Source: Notospermus geniculatus (taxonomy: Eukaryota; Nemertea; Pilidiophora; Heteronemertea; Lineidae). Taken from it: 64,000 nucleotides of DNA. The position numbers and the translations under genes are program-made. The DNA is taken from positions 100,874 to 164,873 of the forward strand of contig NMRB01001130.1 of NCBI GenBank assembly GCA_002633025.1. Reading direction: 5' to 3'. This document shows positions 33,218-43,609 of the stretch, piece after piece (position 1 is the stretch's first letter; every line of letters starts with the position of its first letter). The notes under the pieces are model-generated. The model was not told where the DNA came from, did not search any database, and was given only the letters and a program-made list of their open reading frames with translations.

Positions 33218-34231
33218 TCACTGGTCGATATCCGCTCCATAAATAAAAACCTTCCTCAAATTCACTTTCTGATTACGTGATTTTCCTGGCGACGCCATTA
33301 AAGTGATGAAATATTCGTGATACTGATAGATGTGGTACTTAAAACCACTGCGCAAATTCCTAGCTTGTGGAGGGAAAGAGACCTTTGTTTCTTGAAATGT
33401 GAACTTCCCTGATCCGTTTTTGATAAGGCCTTCCTTTGGATCAGGAATCTTCCTCAGTACAAAGCCCGAGAGGAAGGGTCTCCCTATTACGAAAAGTATC
33501 TCGTCGTAGTAATCAGGATGAATGAATCTCGCATTGCATCGTTTGTCAAACTTATTTTTGAGCACGACACCGTGTTTCACTGCTTTATACTCGTAATCCT
33601 CCAAATGAACATAAAGAATACCGATATAATCCACATAATTTAAGACAAAGGAAAACACTCCCGTTCGGTAAAAAACCTTTGGCTTGCCATTGAGATGAAG
33701 GTGGACACCATTTTCCAGGATAAGAATATTTGATTTATCTGATCCCACCACGTCGTAGATAGTGCTCTCCCAAAGACCTGACTTCTCGCACGAATAAATT
33801 ATTTTCTCTCTTAATCCAAGCAGGTCATAGTCCTTTTCCCCATAGCAGATATCAGATGCTGGGATGAACAATTTTTGGGATAATGTGCCATTTACAACAT
33901 TGAAGAGTAAAATCTCACTAGCGTTACTGCCCGGTAGGAAAATCGACGAATTATAAACGTTAACTTCAGGCAGAGATTTGGGGTGCGGGGGTTTGAGACG
34001 AACGGTATGATTACACAGAAGGCCATAATCGGCCTTTCCGGGACATCGGGAAAAAACTCGGGATCGCATGTATACATCAAAACGAGATTTGGTTTGTTGG
34101 CTGATGAATACAGCAAGTACAACTAGCCAACCATATCTCCGGTCAAAGGACAAAATCTCGTTTTTAGACATGACCACAGGCGGTAGAAATTTTCCTGTTT
34201 TTTGAATGCTATAATTAATTCCTTCTTTCTC
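33218..34231 (-). CDS. Secreted/extracellular protein, exon 2 (C-terminal domain, unknown)
   Basis: The acceptor GTTTTTCAG ends at 34232 and the frame is open for 337 codons to a stop at 33218. The segment is beta-strand-like, rich in aromatic residues, with several N-glycosylation sequons (NHT, NSS, NAS, NGT, NGS) and few cysteines, as expected of an ectodomain. A hydrophobic stretch WLVVLAVFI occurs about 35 residues into the exon. The exon is joined in phase 0 to the PAN/apple-like exon at 34532-34791 across a 300-bp intron. I recognise no family for this domain; a beta-propeller-like fold is only a guess. A frame this long among decayed repeats suggests a selected gene. The first in-frame ATG at 34173 could also start an intronless version. 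Confidence 0.6.
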   Translation of the reverse strand, partial: EKEGINYSIQKTGKFLPPVVMSKNEILSFDRRYGWLVVLAVFISQQTKSRFDVYMRSRVFSRCPGKADYGLLCNHTVRLKPPHPKSLPEVNVYNSSIFLPGSNASEILLFNVVNGTLSQKLFIPASDICYGEKDYDLLGLREKIIYSCEKSGLWESTIYDVVGSDKSNILILENGVHLHLNGKPKVFYRTGVFSFVLNYVDYIGILYVHLEDYEYKAVKHGVVLKNKFDKRCNARFIHPDYYDEILFVIGRPFLSGFVLRKIPDPKEGLIKNGSGKFTFQETKVSFPPQARNLRSGFKYHIYQYHEYFITLMASPGKSRNQKVNLRKVFIYGADIDQ

Positions 34232-34531
34232 CTGAAAAACATGCCTGCAACTTTACTGTGAATATTGAATGTGAGCAATGAAAAAAGTATTGGCATCGGC
34301 ACTCATTGATTTTAATGCCAGCCCTACCAGTAATGGACTTTCTCTCTGGCGCAGATTGTTCAGGTTGTTGGTGCATTCGATTGAAACCATTTTTAACATC
34401 ATTTTCATAAATTGTTCTTTAACATTATTTTGCTATTTTCGTTTGTTTTTTTTTGAGAAATTCATAATACAACTAACAGTTTGTAAACAACACTGGCGCT
34501 GTGTGCATTGGGTTGTTGTATACGCAATTAC

Positions 34532-34791
34532 CTTTTTCTGACACATCCGTGCACCTCGAAATTGAAGTGCTTCTTTCTTCTCCATACACGTTCCTCTCCT
34601 TCTGCTCATCTGACAAACAAAGCGGGAATCTTTCGGTAGGACAACAAAGGTTGTACATTTCAGGTGACAACAAATTATAGCGCAGGCGAGAAATGACGTA
34701 ACATTCTGCTGTGGTATGTCTGATGCTGAAAGACTCCAGTTATGCACCACCGTATGAAAATACGTTGGAACCAAACCGTTGGTAAACATCT
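34532..34791 (-). CDS. Secreted protein, exon 1 with PAN/apple-like domain
   Basis: The minus-strand frame contains FLACAIIC, then KCTTF, then FVCQMS: the spacing of cysteines in PAN/apple domains, which bind proteins or carbohydrates outside cells. The likely exon starts near the ATG at 34791 (MFTNGLVPTYFHTVV) and ends at a donor AAAAAG|GTAATT (34532|34531), phase 0, matching the phase 0 acceptor at 34232. Upstream sequence is transposon-derived (34820-34885), so a signal peptide exon probably lies further upstream and is not identified. Beyond the donor the frame runs on to 34433 but looks intronic. The start is uncertain and the family call rests on the cysteine pattern only. Confidence 0.55.
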
Positions 34792-34819
34792 CAAATAATG
34801 ACACAGATAATATACAGGA

Positions 34820-34885
34820 AGTCAACTTCCAGATAAATTTTCGACCCCAAATATTATCACGTTGTGTGTCAATTTTAGTGCTATT
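34820..34885. repeat. Fragment of the CGACCCCAA foldback family
   Basis: GGAAGTCAACTTCCAGATAA, then TTTTCGACCCCAA and TGTGTGTCAATTTTAGTGC match parts of the elements at 1305-1720 and 48041-48420. Confidence 0.65.
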
Positions 34886-35348
34886 TCTTTCTTTGTATAT
34901 CAAATAATGACACAAATATTTTCGTCTTCACAAAGCTGTTTAATTTCTTATTTCGCGAAATATCTCCTTATTTTTCCCGCAAAATATTGACTAGTGCAAG
35001 GGTTGCCTGCTGCGCATCAATGTAGTTCATTAAGTTGGTATTGCGATTGAATGTAAGCAGGTATCAATGGATATCTGTATCTCCACACACCAGCGTCCCA
35101 CAACATTGGTCTGACAAAAGGCGGCAAATGTGTAATGCAGCCGTCAGCGAGATGTCTGGAGCACCCCCAACCCCCCTTCAGGCATTCGGCACTTATTCCA
35201 CACTTGAAGGGAAAAAGCTCGCCCAGAACTCGACACCGGTTCACCCAGAACCAACAGCACTGTCGCCAGGAATTCGACACTGCTTATTTCTTCGAGCTCG
35301 CCGTTCTTTCACCAGCAGTTTAGTGAGAACGACAGGAATTCGACACAC
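34886..35348. other. No gene recognised
   Basis: Several frames on both strands, none recognisable. It could contain the missing first exon of the minus-strand gene, but no clear signal peptide frame is seen. Confidence 0.35.
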
Positions 35349-35563
35349 GGCCCTTTTGCCCAACTTAAGCTCGAGCTTAACTTTGATCCTATTGCACCAA
35401 CCACATTTGATCCAGAAGTCGGGCTTAATCTCTTGAATAACAATGCTGAAGGTTTTGATCAACTCCCGCTTAAGCTCTTGGCATGCTTGAATAACAGCTT
35501 AAGTTATGGATCAGATAAGCTGCAGCTTAAACCCAAGTTCGGATGAGTTGGTGCATACGGGCC
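35349..35563. mobile_element. GGCCC-ended foldback MITE with CTTAAGC motifs
   Basis: Left end GGCCCTTTTGCCCAACTTAA and right end GAGTTGGTGCATACGGGCC are imperfect inverted copies. AGCTTAA/TTAAGCT motifs recur through the interior. Confidence 0.6.
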
Positions 35564-35846
35564 ATAGTGTGGATAGTTCCTATGACCGAGGATACAGTAG
35601 ACCTACATGTAAAACAGTAAAACAAAAAAAAACTTATAAAGTAAAAATGTTTTATATTAAAATATAACGACTATATACATGTACGGTGGCCTGACGGTAG
35701 GCCACCAAAGACCGTTGCTGGTCCCCAATGCGCTGATTTCCTGCTCTTCTGCCACGGTGGGCCACCGATCGTTGATATCTGGGTTGTCACTCTACATGCT
35801 CTACAGGCACTACTCTCCTCGAAACGAGGTTAGGAAATCGCACATG

Positions 35847-35975
35847 GGATTCCGCTGCGGTTTGCGGCGCCGGAGCAGTTTTCACAGGGTTTTGGACAAT
35901 CCATCGATGGTTTAATACATGGCGTGTTAATTATCCTGTGAAAACCACTCCGGCGCCGCAAACCGCAGCGGAATC
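35847..35975. mobile_element. Foldback MITE with 42-bp arms
   Basis: Arms GGATTCCGCTGCGGTTTGCG...TTTTCACAGG and the complement differ by two bases and flank about 45 bases. Confidence 0.85.
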
Positions 35976-35987
35976 CTTTGTAAAGTG

Positions 35988-36253
35988 CTTTTCAGGATGT
36001 CCAGTCATATTTGCACTCATTTTACCTTGCAATGGAACCTAACCACAAACCAGAAATTGCCCAGTTACGTGTGCATGCCGATAAACGGTTGACCGACTTC
36101 TAATAGGAACTTGTTCAGGTGTAGGGGCCTATACTCTGATTCAAGATAATCCTGCAATCATGAACATGTAACTGGGCAATTTGTGGTTTGTGGTTAGGTT
36201 CCATTGCAAGACAAAATGAGTGCAAATATGACTGGACATTCTGAAAAGCATCA
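35988..36253. mobile_element. Foldback MITE with about 90-bp arms
   Basis: Arms from GCTTTTCAGGATGTCCAGTC to CAAATTGCCCAGTTAC-type inner ends, with a loop near 36080-36160. Only 12 bases separate it from the preceding foldback. Confidence 0.85.
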
Positions 36254-36352
36254 GTGGACACGATTGTGTGGCGAACATGGCGAAGGAGGTCACAAGGCAA
36301 TGATGACATCACAGGCCCCATTCAGAAAGCGTTATAAGGTTAAAGCTATTAA

Positions 36353-37485
36353 CCCTTTGGGGCCGGGATAAAGTTGAAAAATGTACATTCGTAACATGAA
36401 CTTCAGATGTCTCTACAAAAATGCGCCTAGCTCCAACAATTTTCAACCAAAACTGCTGACAAGGCAGTCATCCTGGAGGCAACTAAATGGGCCACGACCT
36501 CATGCAGGTCTGCTTATTCTAAAATGTCGGTGAGAGAAACAGGTCAGAGCCGACAATACAAGTTGTGATTCTGCCCACGTTTTCGTCAGGTTGTCAATCT
36601 TTAAACGTCCATATCTCGATAACCGTTGCTCCTACGCTGCTGAAAAGGGTATTCGAAAACCCTGGACTGAGAAAACCTCATCCAGGGCACCCTGGTGTTT
36701 GGGCTCCTCGCCAACTCTGACCCACAAACCCCAGGGGGAATCCGAACCGTTTGGTGTCTGAGCGAGCTCTTATATTTATTGTGCTTCCCCCTATAGCCGT
36801 AGAAACCAGGCCCGGTTGCACAAAAGCATACTAGGCGTAGTATCATTCTATCTCCTAGTTGGTTTCTAACTTTGTATGCGTTTGTATACAAAGTTAGAAG
36901 CCAACTAGGAGATAGAATGATAAAATCTCAAAGAATGTCATTCCAGGCGTTTGGTAAGGACTGGGTTGGTTGAAATTGGATTTGTCACTTTCAAGGATAC
37001 ATGTAACATACCCGAGACGGTAACATGATGCAAAGGGACCTGGATTCATTTTAGTAGGCCTACCCGCGGTTTTCATCACATGACACTAACATATTTTGTT
37101 CGGACATACAGAATCCAGGTGGCGGAGACCAGTGAGTCAGACTCCAATCCAGTCCAATCCAATCCAGTGTTTCTCAGTCCAGGTTTTTCGTATACCCTTC
37201 TGAAAATTGGTCAGAATGCTACTTTTTTCTACTCTTTCTTTTGGCGCTAGTTGCGTTGTCGTAGCTGCTTCACTTTGGAGCCTGTCAATCTAGGCCTCGC
37301 AATTTTACCGAGGTTTCTTCAAACAGAGCAAAATCGCAAATTCAGGGCGGGGGTAGTCTCGCATTAAAAAATATGCAAAGAGATCATCAATCGGTCCACT
37401 GGTTACGATTCTATGTCAGTTTGAATGCACAAGGGTGTGTGGTACAGGCCAAAGCCGCATATATTCGTCATCCGGCCCCAAGGGG
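36353..37485. mobile_element. piggyBac-like non-autonomous element
   Basis: TTAA flanks both ends (36349-36352, 37486-37489). Termini are CCCTTTGGGGCCGG and CCGGCCCCAAGGGG; a CCCTTT-type end beside TTAA is typical of piggyBac elements. The length is 1133 bp with no transposase frame. A nested foldback lies at 36841-36922. Confidence 0.82.
36841..36922. repeat. Foldback repeat nested in the piggyBac-like element
   Basis: TATCATTCTATCTCCTAGTT...CTTTGTAT and the complement flank GCGTTTG; arms are about 37 bp with one mismatch. Confidence 0.9.
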
Positions 37486-38067
37486 TTAAAGATAATCACG
37501 GATATTTTCGCGGGCCACGAAAATCATTGTTTATTTACATTTTGTTTGTTTATGTCGAGTTTTCTTTGTCTTGTGAGTAATTTGTTGGTGGTATGCCCCT
37601 CTAGAAATTCTATTGATACTGAAAGTATTCAATTTGGTGGGTTGGCATGTCCCAAAATTCCAAAATAACATAAAGTAAACACACATGTTTACAAACATAA
37701 ACTGTAAACAATGAAATCACGATACATTATCTTTAAGGCCGCCGTACACGATACATTATTTTCCTACGAAATATTTCATACGATTTCTTATCCAATTTTT
37801 TTGGAAGAAAATATTTCGCATCCCGCCGTTGATGATCCCATTTATTTCCTAGGAAGTATTACGTTGCAGCGTAAAGGTGATTGTGTGTGACGAAAATTAT
37901 GAGCCCGTGACGAGGTCATATTTTTTGTACGATTGACCTCTCACATGCGGACAAAGGGGCACAATGCGTCAATTGTACAATAATATGCTACCACGTATAC
38001 GATAGGAATTGTTTCATATACCATTTTGTTGTACAAGAAAAATAGGACCGAACCTATTTGTGGATTT
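37486..38067. other. No gene recognised
   Basis: Near 37738-38000, CCGCCGTACACGATACATTA and CCACGTATACGATAGG suggest a decayed element, but I cannot define its ends. Confidence 0.4.
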
Positions 38068-38560
38068 TTAGCTCACCTCTGTGAGGTGAGCTTCTCTCAT
38101 GGTGTGTCGTCCGTCGTCGTCTGTCGTCCGTCGTCGTTAGCATTGGTGGCACGTTTCTAAACCGCTAGGCATAGAAGCTTGAAACTTGGTGTACAGGTAC
38201 CCAATGGTAAAAACTATCTCTGGACAGAAACTTAGCGATGCCAGATTTACACTCTCGCCTGTAGGGGGCGCTTTGTGAAAACCTTCTTTTGCCCGTATCT
38301 CCTGAATGCTCATAGCTAGAACCATGAACTTTTTATGTGGGTTCCTCTGATGAGGCAACATCACATAAATCACAGGTTTTTGATTTGACCCACTTTTCAA
38401 GGTCACGTAGGTCAAAGTTCAAAATTCCAGTGTTTGATGTATATGGATACGTAAACCTAGATAAAAGACGATCACTGATTGGGCTACACGACTGTTTGAA
38501 GAGGATTTTATTCTCAATTTTAATGAGCTGCGAGGTCCCATGCGCTGCTGACACCAAGCG
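38068..38560 (+). repeat. GAGGTGAGC hairpin repeat
   Basis: The hairpin GCTCACCTCTGTGAGGTGAGC (38071-38091) is followed by a CGTCCGTCGTCGTC run and then TGAAACTTGGTGTACAGGTA. This order is a common dispersed repeat in marine invertebrates. Confidence 0.65.
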
Positions 38561-39039
38561 CTAACAACTGGAAATAACCATTCCGTCAAACGCTAGACCC
38601 TTCCTCTTTAGAATGAACTGACAATAGGCTGTAATCCATGTGTACGCCCATATCAAAATTTCATGCCATTTTTTGGACAGTAGAGGACTCTCTTAAAGGG
38701 ACTCTAGAGGGAACCGGCTATTAGGCTACTATGAGTACCATTTAGCTTCAACCAGCTGGCGCCACTGGTCAAGCACGTCCAGGGCAGAATCGCAGGAAAT
38801 TCTATAAATAGCTCTGGGGAACCCATGATGATGTCACGTCAGCCATGGAATTCCGAGCGTTAAAAATAGATACACCTCATGGAAAAGCTCCACGGTCTGG
38901 CGGAACAAACTACTATTATGCAATTAGATTTAGAATAATTATCCTATTACATGTACCTCAGAATACTCAGAGGTTTATTGTACACAGTGGTTTGCATAGT
39001 TGGGGCATTATGTTGGGGTCGGACTTGAGCCAAAGGAAA

Positions 39040-39112
39040 GCTGAAGTTGACTTTTCTCAATGAGCATAAACGTTAGACTTTCCCTATGCTCGAAGCACTT
39101 CGAGCATAGGGT
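39040..39112. repeat. Hairpin repeat shared with 42995-43018 and 61116-61163
   Basis: CATAAACGTTAGACTTTCCC precedes a perfect hairpin CCCTATGCTCGAAG/CTTCGAGCATAGGG. The first part recurs inverted at 42995-43018, on the other side of the retroelement, and the whole block is rearranged at 61116-61163. Confidence 0.75.
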
Positions 39113-39213
39113 GTTCTGTATTGTCTTAACTGTCACAACCTGTCTTCGGGGTTTTTCGTGTTCATGGTGGCGCCACCTGGGTACGGTGTTAAAACTAAAC
39201 TACAGAGCAAAAA

Positions 39214-39214
39214 C
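39214..39214. other. Collapsed assembly gap
   Basis: A single n separates non-coding repeat sequence from the gag-like frame, which then starts mid-protein. Other such gaps: 41289, 42914, 52869, 60273. Confidence 0.7.
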
Positions 39215-40216
39215 NCCAAAGACATTGATCAGGAAATGGGACAGCGAGCAGTTGCAAAAGGAGAAAACTGCTGGGAAACCATCTCTTCCCCTACCTTTCG
39301 ATGATTTTCTTGAGAAGATCCATGCAGCATTGCAAGTCACTAGAAGGACTGAGACAGACCCAAAACAGAAGAAGGGTGATGAGAAGACAGATGAGAAGAA
39401 AGATACTCACATGCCGAAGGATAAACATTCTTCAAGGTATAAACCTAGCGGTCATGCACTGAACGTCATGAAGAAAAGGGTGTCAAAGCCAAAAGATACA
39501 TATACTAGCAGTAGCTGTATATTTTGTCAGAACAAGGATCATGCTTCCTACCAGTGTACCACTGCCAAGGAGATGACTCCACGGGATAGAACTGAGAGGG
39601 CAAAGCAATCAAAGGCTTGTTTTAACTGTCTGAGGACTGGTCACTTAGTGTCAGATTGTAAATCGCGGTCGTGTCAACAGTGTGGACGCAAGCACCACAC
39701 TCTTCTTCACTGGACCAGGGACAGTCCCACTGATACGCAGAATGCGACTGAGGAAGTAGAAGGTAGTAGTCCCCAAGATACCGAGAAAGTGAAGTCATCT
39801 GCGGGATTGGTGAGGTCACAAGGCCCCAGGGATATTCTGATGATGACTGCTGTAGCCAAGATAGAGTCAAAAGCAGCAATATCAACTGCAAGAGTTTTAT
39901 TTGATCCGGGAAGCGGAGTCTCATTTATTAGCAAGCAGATGGCGAGAAAGATGGAACTTAGAGGAAACAAGGTAGAGGCTGAATTTTCATTAGCAGGAGG
40001 CAACACTATGAAGCTGAATACAGAGAGAGTTACATTCCAGCTATCCAGTGCCATCCCTCATTGGAAGGGAGAGACGTTCGAGATACAAGCATACATAGTT
40101 GACAAGCCAAGCATTGGTGTCAGTGGCGTGAAAGCGGACCTGTCAAAACTGCAGCATTTGAGAGGCTTACAGCTAGCAGACACATACCCTAGAGATTCGG
40201 AGGAGATAGATGTTGG
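39215..40216 (+). pseudogene. BEL/Pao retrotransposon, gag zinc knuckles and aspartic protease (partial)
   Basis: The frame enters from the gap at 39214, so the gag N-terminus is missing. It encodes two CX2CX4HX4C zinc knuckles (CIFCQNKDHASYQC and CFNCLRTGHLVSDC), then a CQQCGRKHH motif, which bind RNA in the particle. A retropepsin-like domain follows, with the active-site region LFDPGSGVSFIS; DPGS replaces the commoner D-S/T-G, a variant compatible with this clade. The frame is cut at 40216 by a MITE insertion. This domain order is that of BEL/Pao elements (CCHC, DUF1758-type protease, then A17/RT). As a broken copy it is not expected to be active. Confidence 0.85.
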
Positions 40217-41378
40217 CTGATATTCATAAAAACTAGCAAGTGCTTAGAAGCATCTGCTTGCTAGCATCTGCTATCTCACCAAGAATTTAGCAGAAGCATG
40301 TGCTTAGGTATCTGTGAAAGAGGAGAGTGAAGCCGCAGCGAAGCATTGGGAATTAGAGCATTTAGGGATTTTGCCTGGAGAGAAAAGAATTGGGTCAATA
40401 ATAGCTCAAGCTGAGTCAGAAGCTATTCGCCAACATGAGGAGAAAACTCACTTCAAGGAAGGAAGATATGAGACGGGTTTGCTGAGGCGCCCAGAGTGGA
40501 AGGACATTAAGTTGCAGTCCAACAAAGCCAATGCGGTAAAGCGATTAGAGGGCTTGGAACGTCGGTTGCAAAGAGACCCGGATCTTGCCAAGCTATATCA
40601 AGAGCAGATTGACGACTTGATAGAGAAGGGCCGCGCAATTAAAGTGAATGAGGATCAAGAGAAAAACGACCATACTGTCTGGTACTTGCCGCATCATCCT
40701 GTGCTGAGGATGGATAAGACAACTACTAAAGTTCGTGTAGTTTTCGATGGATCTGCAAAGGGACCCGAAGGCGTTTCACTGAACGACTGTTTACTCAGTG
40801 GACCAGCTTTACAACCTGATTCGTTAGCTGTCTTACTGCGTTTTCGACGGCACAAAGTAGCTTTAGTGGCGGATATCGAGAAGATGTTTCTTCAGATCAA
40901 GATGAACGAGGAGGACCAAGATTCTCAACGATTTCTATGGAGAGACTTGAGAACTGACGAGGAACCGGAAATCTACCGTCTGACTACAGTCACATTTGGG
41001 TTAACTTCCTCACCTTATTCTAGCATACAAACTGTGCTGAATCACGCTAAGAGCCAGGAGGAAAAGTTTCCAAAGGCAGCAGAAGAGATACAAGAGAATA
41101 TATTCGTAGATGATGTACTGAGCGGAGCTGAGACCGTGTCGGAGGCAGCTGACTTAGGATCTGATATGAAAGCTATCATGAAATCTGGAGGATTCCCGTT
41201 GAGGAAATTCGTCTCCAATAAGCCAGCAGCTTTAGCAAAGTTAGACCAACAGGATCTAGCCACAACCAATTCAGTTATGGTAGCAGGCNGCATTAGCTCA
41301 GGTTTTATGAATATCAGGCCTAGTATATGCTTAAAAATCTAAGTAAAAGCACATGCTTAACTTTTATGAATATCAGCC
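40217..41378. mobile_element. ATATTCATAAAA MITE inserted in the BEL/Pao element, interior disrupted
   Basis: The left end GGCTGATATTCATAAAAACT (40217-40236) and right end AACTTTTATGAATATCAGCC (41358-41377) are inverted repeats, with GTT on both outer sides. The coding frame would be continuous without it. The MITE sequence itself is 40217-40310 and 41290-41377; between them sits a 978-bp copy of the retroelement's A17/RT region and a gap. Confidence 0.7.
40311..41288 (+). pseudogene. Near-identical extra copy of BEL/Pao RT segment
   Basis: It matches 41551-42528 at all but about six positions by eye. It contains the reverse transcriptase core: VRVVFDGSAK, LVADIEKMFLQI, FGLTSSPYSS and the catalytic FVDDVLSG. 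It begins abruptly at GTATCTGTGAAAGAG after MITE sequence and ends at the gap 41289. Either the assembly placed a second allele or copy here, or a real local duplication occurred. Confidence 0.8.
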
Positions 41379-42928
41379 GTTATGTTGGGATTGGTAGACT
41401 CGACTAACATCCTACTAGCTCAGCGGAAAACAGGACCCCCTGGATTGCCAGTTGCTACAAAGAGTCATTTTGGATGGGTCATGTCAGGAGTCTGTCCACC
41501 AGAATCTAACGGATTGGAGAAAACGACCATGGTCAATACATGCACGGTATCTGTGAAAGAGGAGAGTGAAGCCGCAGCGAAGCATTGGGAATTAGAGCAT
41601 TTAGGAATTTTGCCTGGAGAGAAAAGAATTGGGTCAACAATAGCTCAAGCTGAGTCAGAAGCTATTCGCCAACATGAGGAGAAAACTCACTTCAAGGAAG
41701 GAAGATACGAGACGGGTTTGCTGAGGCGCCCAGAGTGGAAGGGCATTAAGTTGCAGTCCAACAAAGCCAATGCGGTAAAGCGATTTGAGGGCTTGGAACG
41801 TCGGTTGCAAAGAGACCCGGATCTTGCCAAGCTATATCAAGAGCAGATTGACGACTTGATAGAGAAGGGCCGCGCAATTAAAGTGAATGAGGATCAAGAG
41901 AAAAACGACCATACTGTCTGGTACTTGCCGCATCATCCTGTGCTGAGGATGGATAAGACAACCACTAAAGTTCGTGTAGTTTTCGATGGATCTGCAAAGG
42001 GACCCGAAGGCGTTTCACTGAACGACTGTTTACTCAGTGGACCAGCTTTACAACCTGATTCGTTAGCTGTCTTACTGCGTTTTCGACGGCACAAAGTAGC
42101 TTTAGTGGCGGATATCGAGAAGATGTTTCTTCAGATCAAGATGAACGAGGAGGACCAAGATTCTCAACGATTTCTATGGAGAGACTTGAGAACTGACGAG
42201 GAACCGGAAATCTACCGTCTGACTACAGTCACATTTGGGTTAACTTCCTCACCTTATTCTAGCATACAAACTGTGCTGAATCACGCTAAGAGCCAGGAGG
42301 AAAAGTTTCCAAAGGCAGCAGAAGAGATACAAGAGAATATATTCGTAGATGATGTACTGAGCGGAGCTGAGACCGTGTCGGAGGCAGCTGACTTAGGATC
42401 TGATATGAAAGCTATCATGAAATCTGGAGGATTCCCGTTGAGGAAATTCGTCTCCAATAAGCCAGCAGCTTTAGCAAAGTTAGACCAACAGGATCTAGCC
42501 ACAACCAATTCAGTTATGGTAGCAGGCGAGGAATTCGCAACCAAGACGCTTGGAGTGAAGTACCATCCCAAAGATGACACCTTGCAATTTTCATTCTATG
42601 AGAAACTTGACGATGTAGCCTGTGAAACACGTCGTAGTGTTCTGAAGCAACTTCACAGAATCTATGATCCGATGGGATTACTTTCGCCTTTTACTCTTGT
42701 AGCCAAGCAGATTTTTCAGCGCTCATGGATGGTTCGTGGAGACTGGGATGATGCATTGCCCCAGGATTTAGAGGAGAGCTGGCTCAAGTGGAAGGAAGAG
42801 GTACAAGGATTGGATGAGATCAAAATCAAGAGATGTGTTGTGCCAGAGAACTTCAAATCTCCCACTTACACTTTGCATGGATTCGGAGACGCATCCGAGG
42901 CATCATATGGAGCNTTCATCTGGGTTTG
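41379..42928 (+). pseudogene. BEL/Pao retrotransposon, peptidase A17 / reverse transcriptase / RNase H start
   Basis: The frame continues the element after the MITE. It has LVDSTNILLA near the start, the RT motifs listed for the copy at 40311, then the A17-type region (YDPMGLLSPFTLVAKQIFQ) and the first RNase H-like motif GFGDASEASYG just before the gap at 42914. RNase H, integrase and the 3' part are absent. Together with 39215-40216 this gives the normal Pol order of the family, in pieces. Confidence 0.85.
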
Positions 42929-43000
42929 TGAATACAGTCCTCTGGGGTAGACGAGTTACTACTCTGTCGTCGGGTGTGTCGCGTCTGGTCGGTGAGACGT
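42929..43000 (+). repeat. Possible remnant of the BEL/Pao 3' LTR
   Basis: After the gap, non-coding sequence begins TGTGAATACAGTCC, contains ACTCTGTCGTCGG and ends GACGTTACA, resembling a TG...CA-bounded LTR tail. No partner LTR can be seen upstream because of the gap at 39214. Confidence 0.3.
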
Positions 43001-43021
43001 TACATAGGGAAAGTCTAACGT

Positions 43022-43500
43022 TTATGAAACTCTGAGTGCCAAATAGATTATACAGGAATGTAGTCAGGGGTTTGAGAGAAATGGACTAAATGGAAATATA
43101 AAAATCTTGGTCAGATTTGTGCATTTGAAGATATCAGAGCGTCCGTCGAATCAGAAGCACTGCACTCTACACTTCATTAACCGAGTTCTCGGGGAAAACT
43201 TGATGATAAAGCTTTGTTTTTTCATGGACACTTTGTTTTCTTGAAGGGCTGAATTTGGGACATCGGTTTCGGAGGGGTGTTCATTGGCGGGAATTTGGGC
43301 AACACCATAGAACGGCATCATTTGCACCGAACCATGCCCAGTCCATGCAGACCGAACACCGTACAAAGGATATACAACATCAGACAAGTTATGCTCAGTA
43401 TACATGGTAGACATGAATACCCTCCCGGCGTTCAGACACACATAAAAACACCACAAAGGTCCAATTACATGTACTTTGCCATTCAACCATGCAGTGACCA
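43022..43500 (-). repeat. About 465-bp dispersed repeat (inverted copy at 60284-60746)
   Basis: It runs from GTGCCAAATAGATTATACAG to TTGCCATTCAACCATGCAGT and matches 60284-60746 in reverse with scattered differences. No coding frame is shared reliably. The family is unknown. Confidence 0.85.
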
Positions 43501-43609
43501 GGGGCCGTATGCATAAAACATCTTAAGTGTAAGATTTCCCTTATCTTTTGTTTGGAACAATAGTTTAAGGGAAATTTTAGACTTAAGATGTTTTATGCAT
43601 ACGGGCCCA
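43501..43609. mobile_element. GGGCCGTATGCATAAAACATC foldback MITE
   Basis: Arms GGGCCGTATGCATAAAACAT + CTTAAGT and the complement ending ATGCATACGGGCCC; the loop includes TTTTGTTTGGAACAATAG. A decayed copy is at 58578-58688. Confidence 0.85.

Noticed and set aside
42281-42580. Minus-strand frame opposite the RT, repeated at 41042-41293
   Set aside because: It is the antisense shadow of the reverse transcriptase segment, present in both copies.
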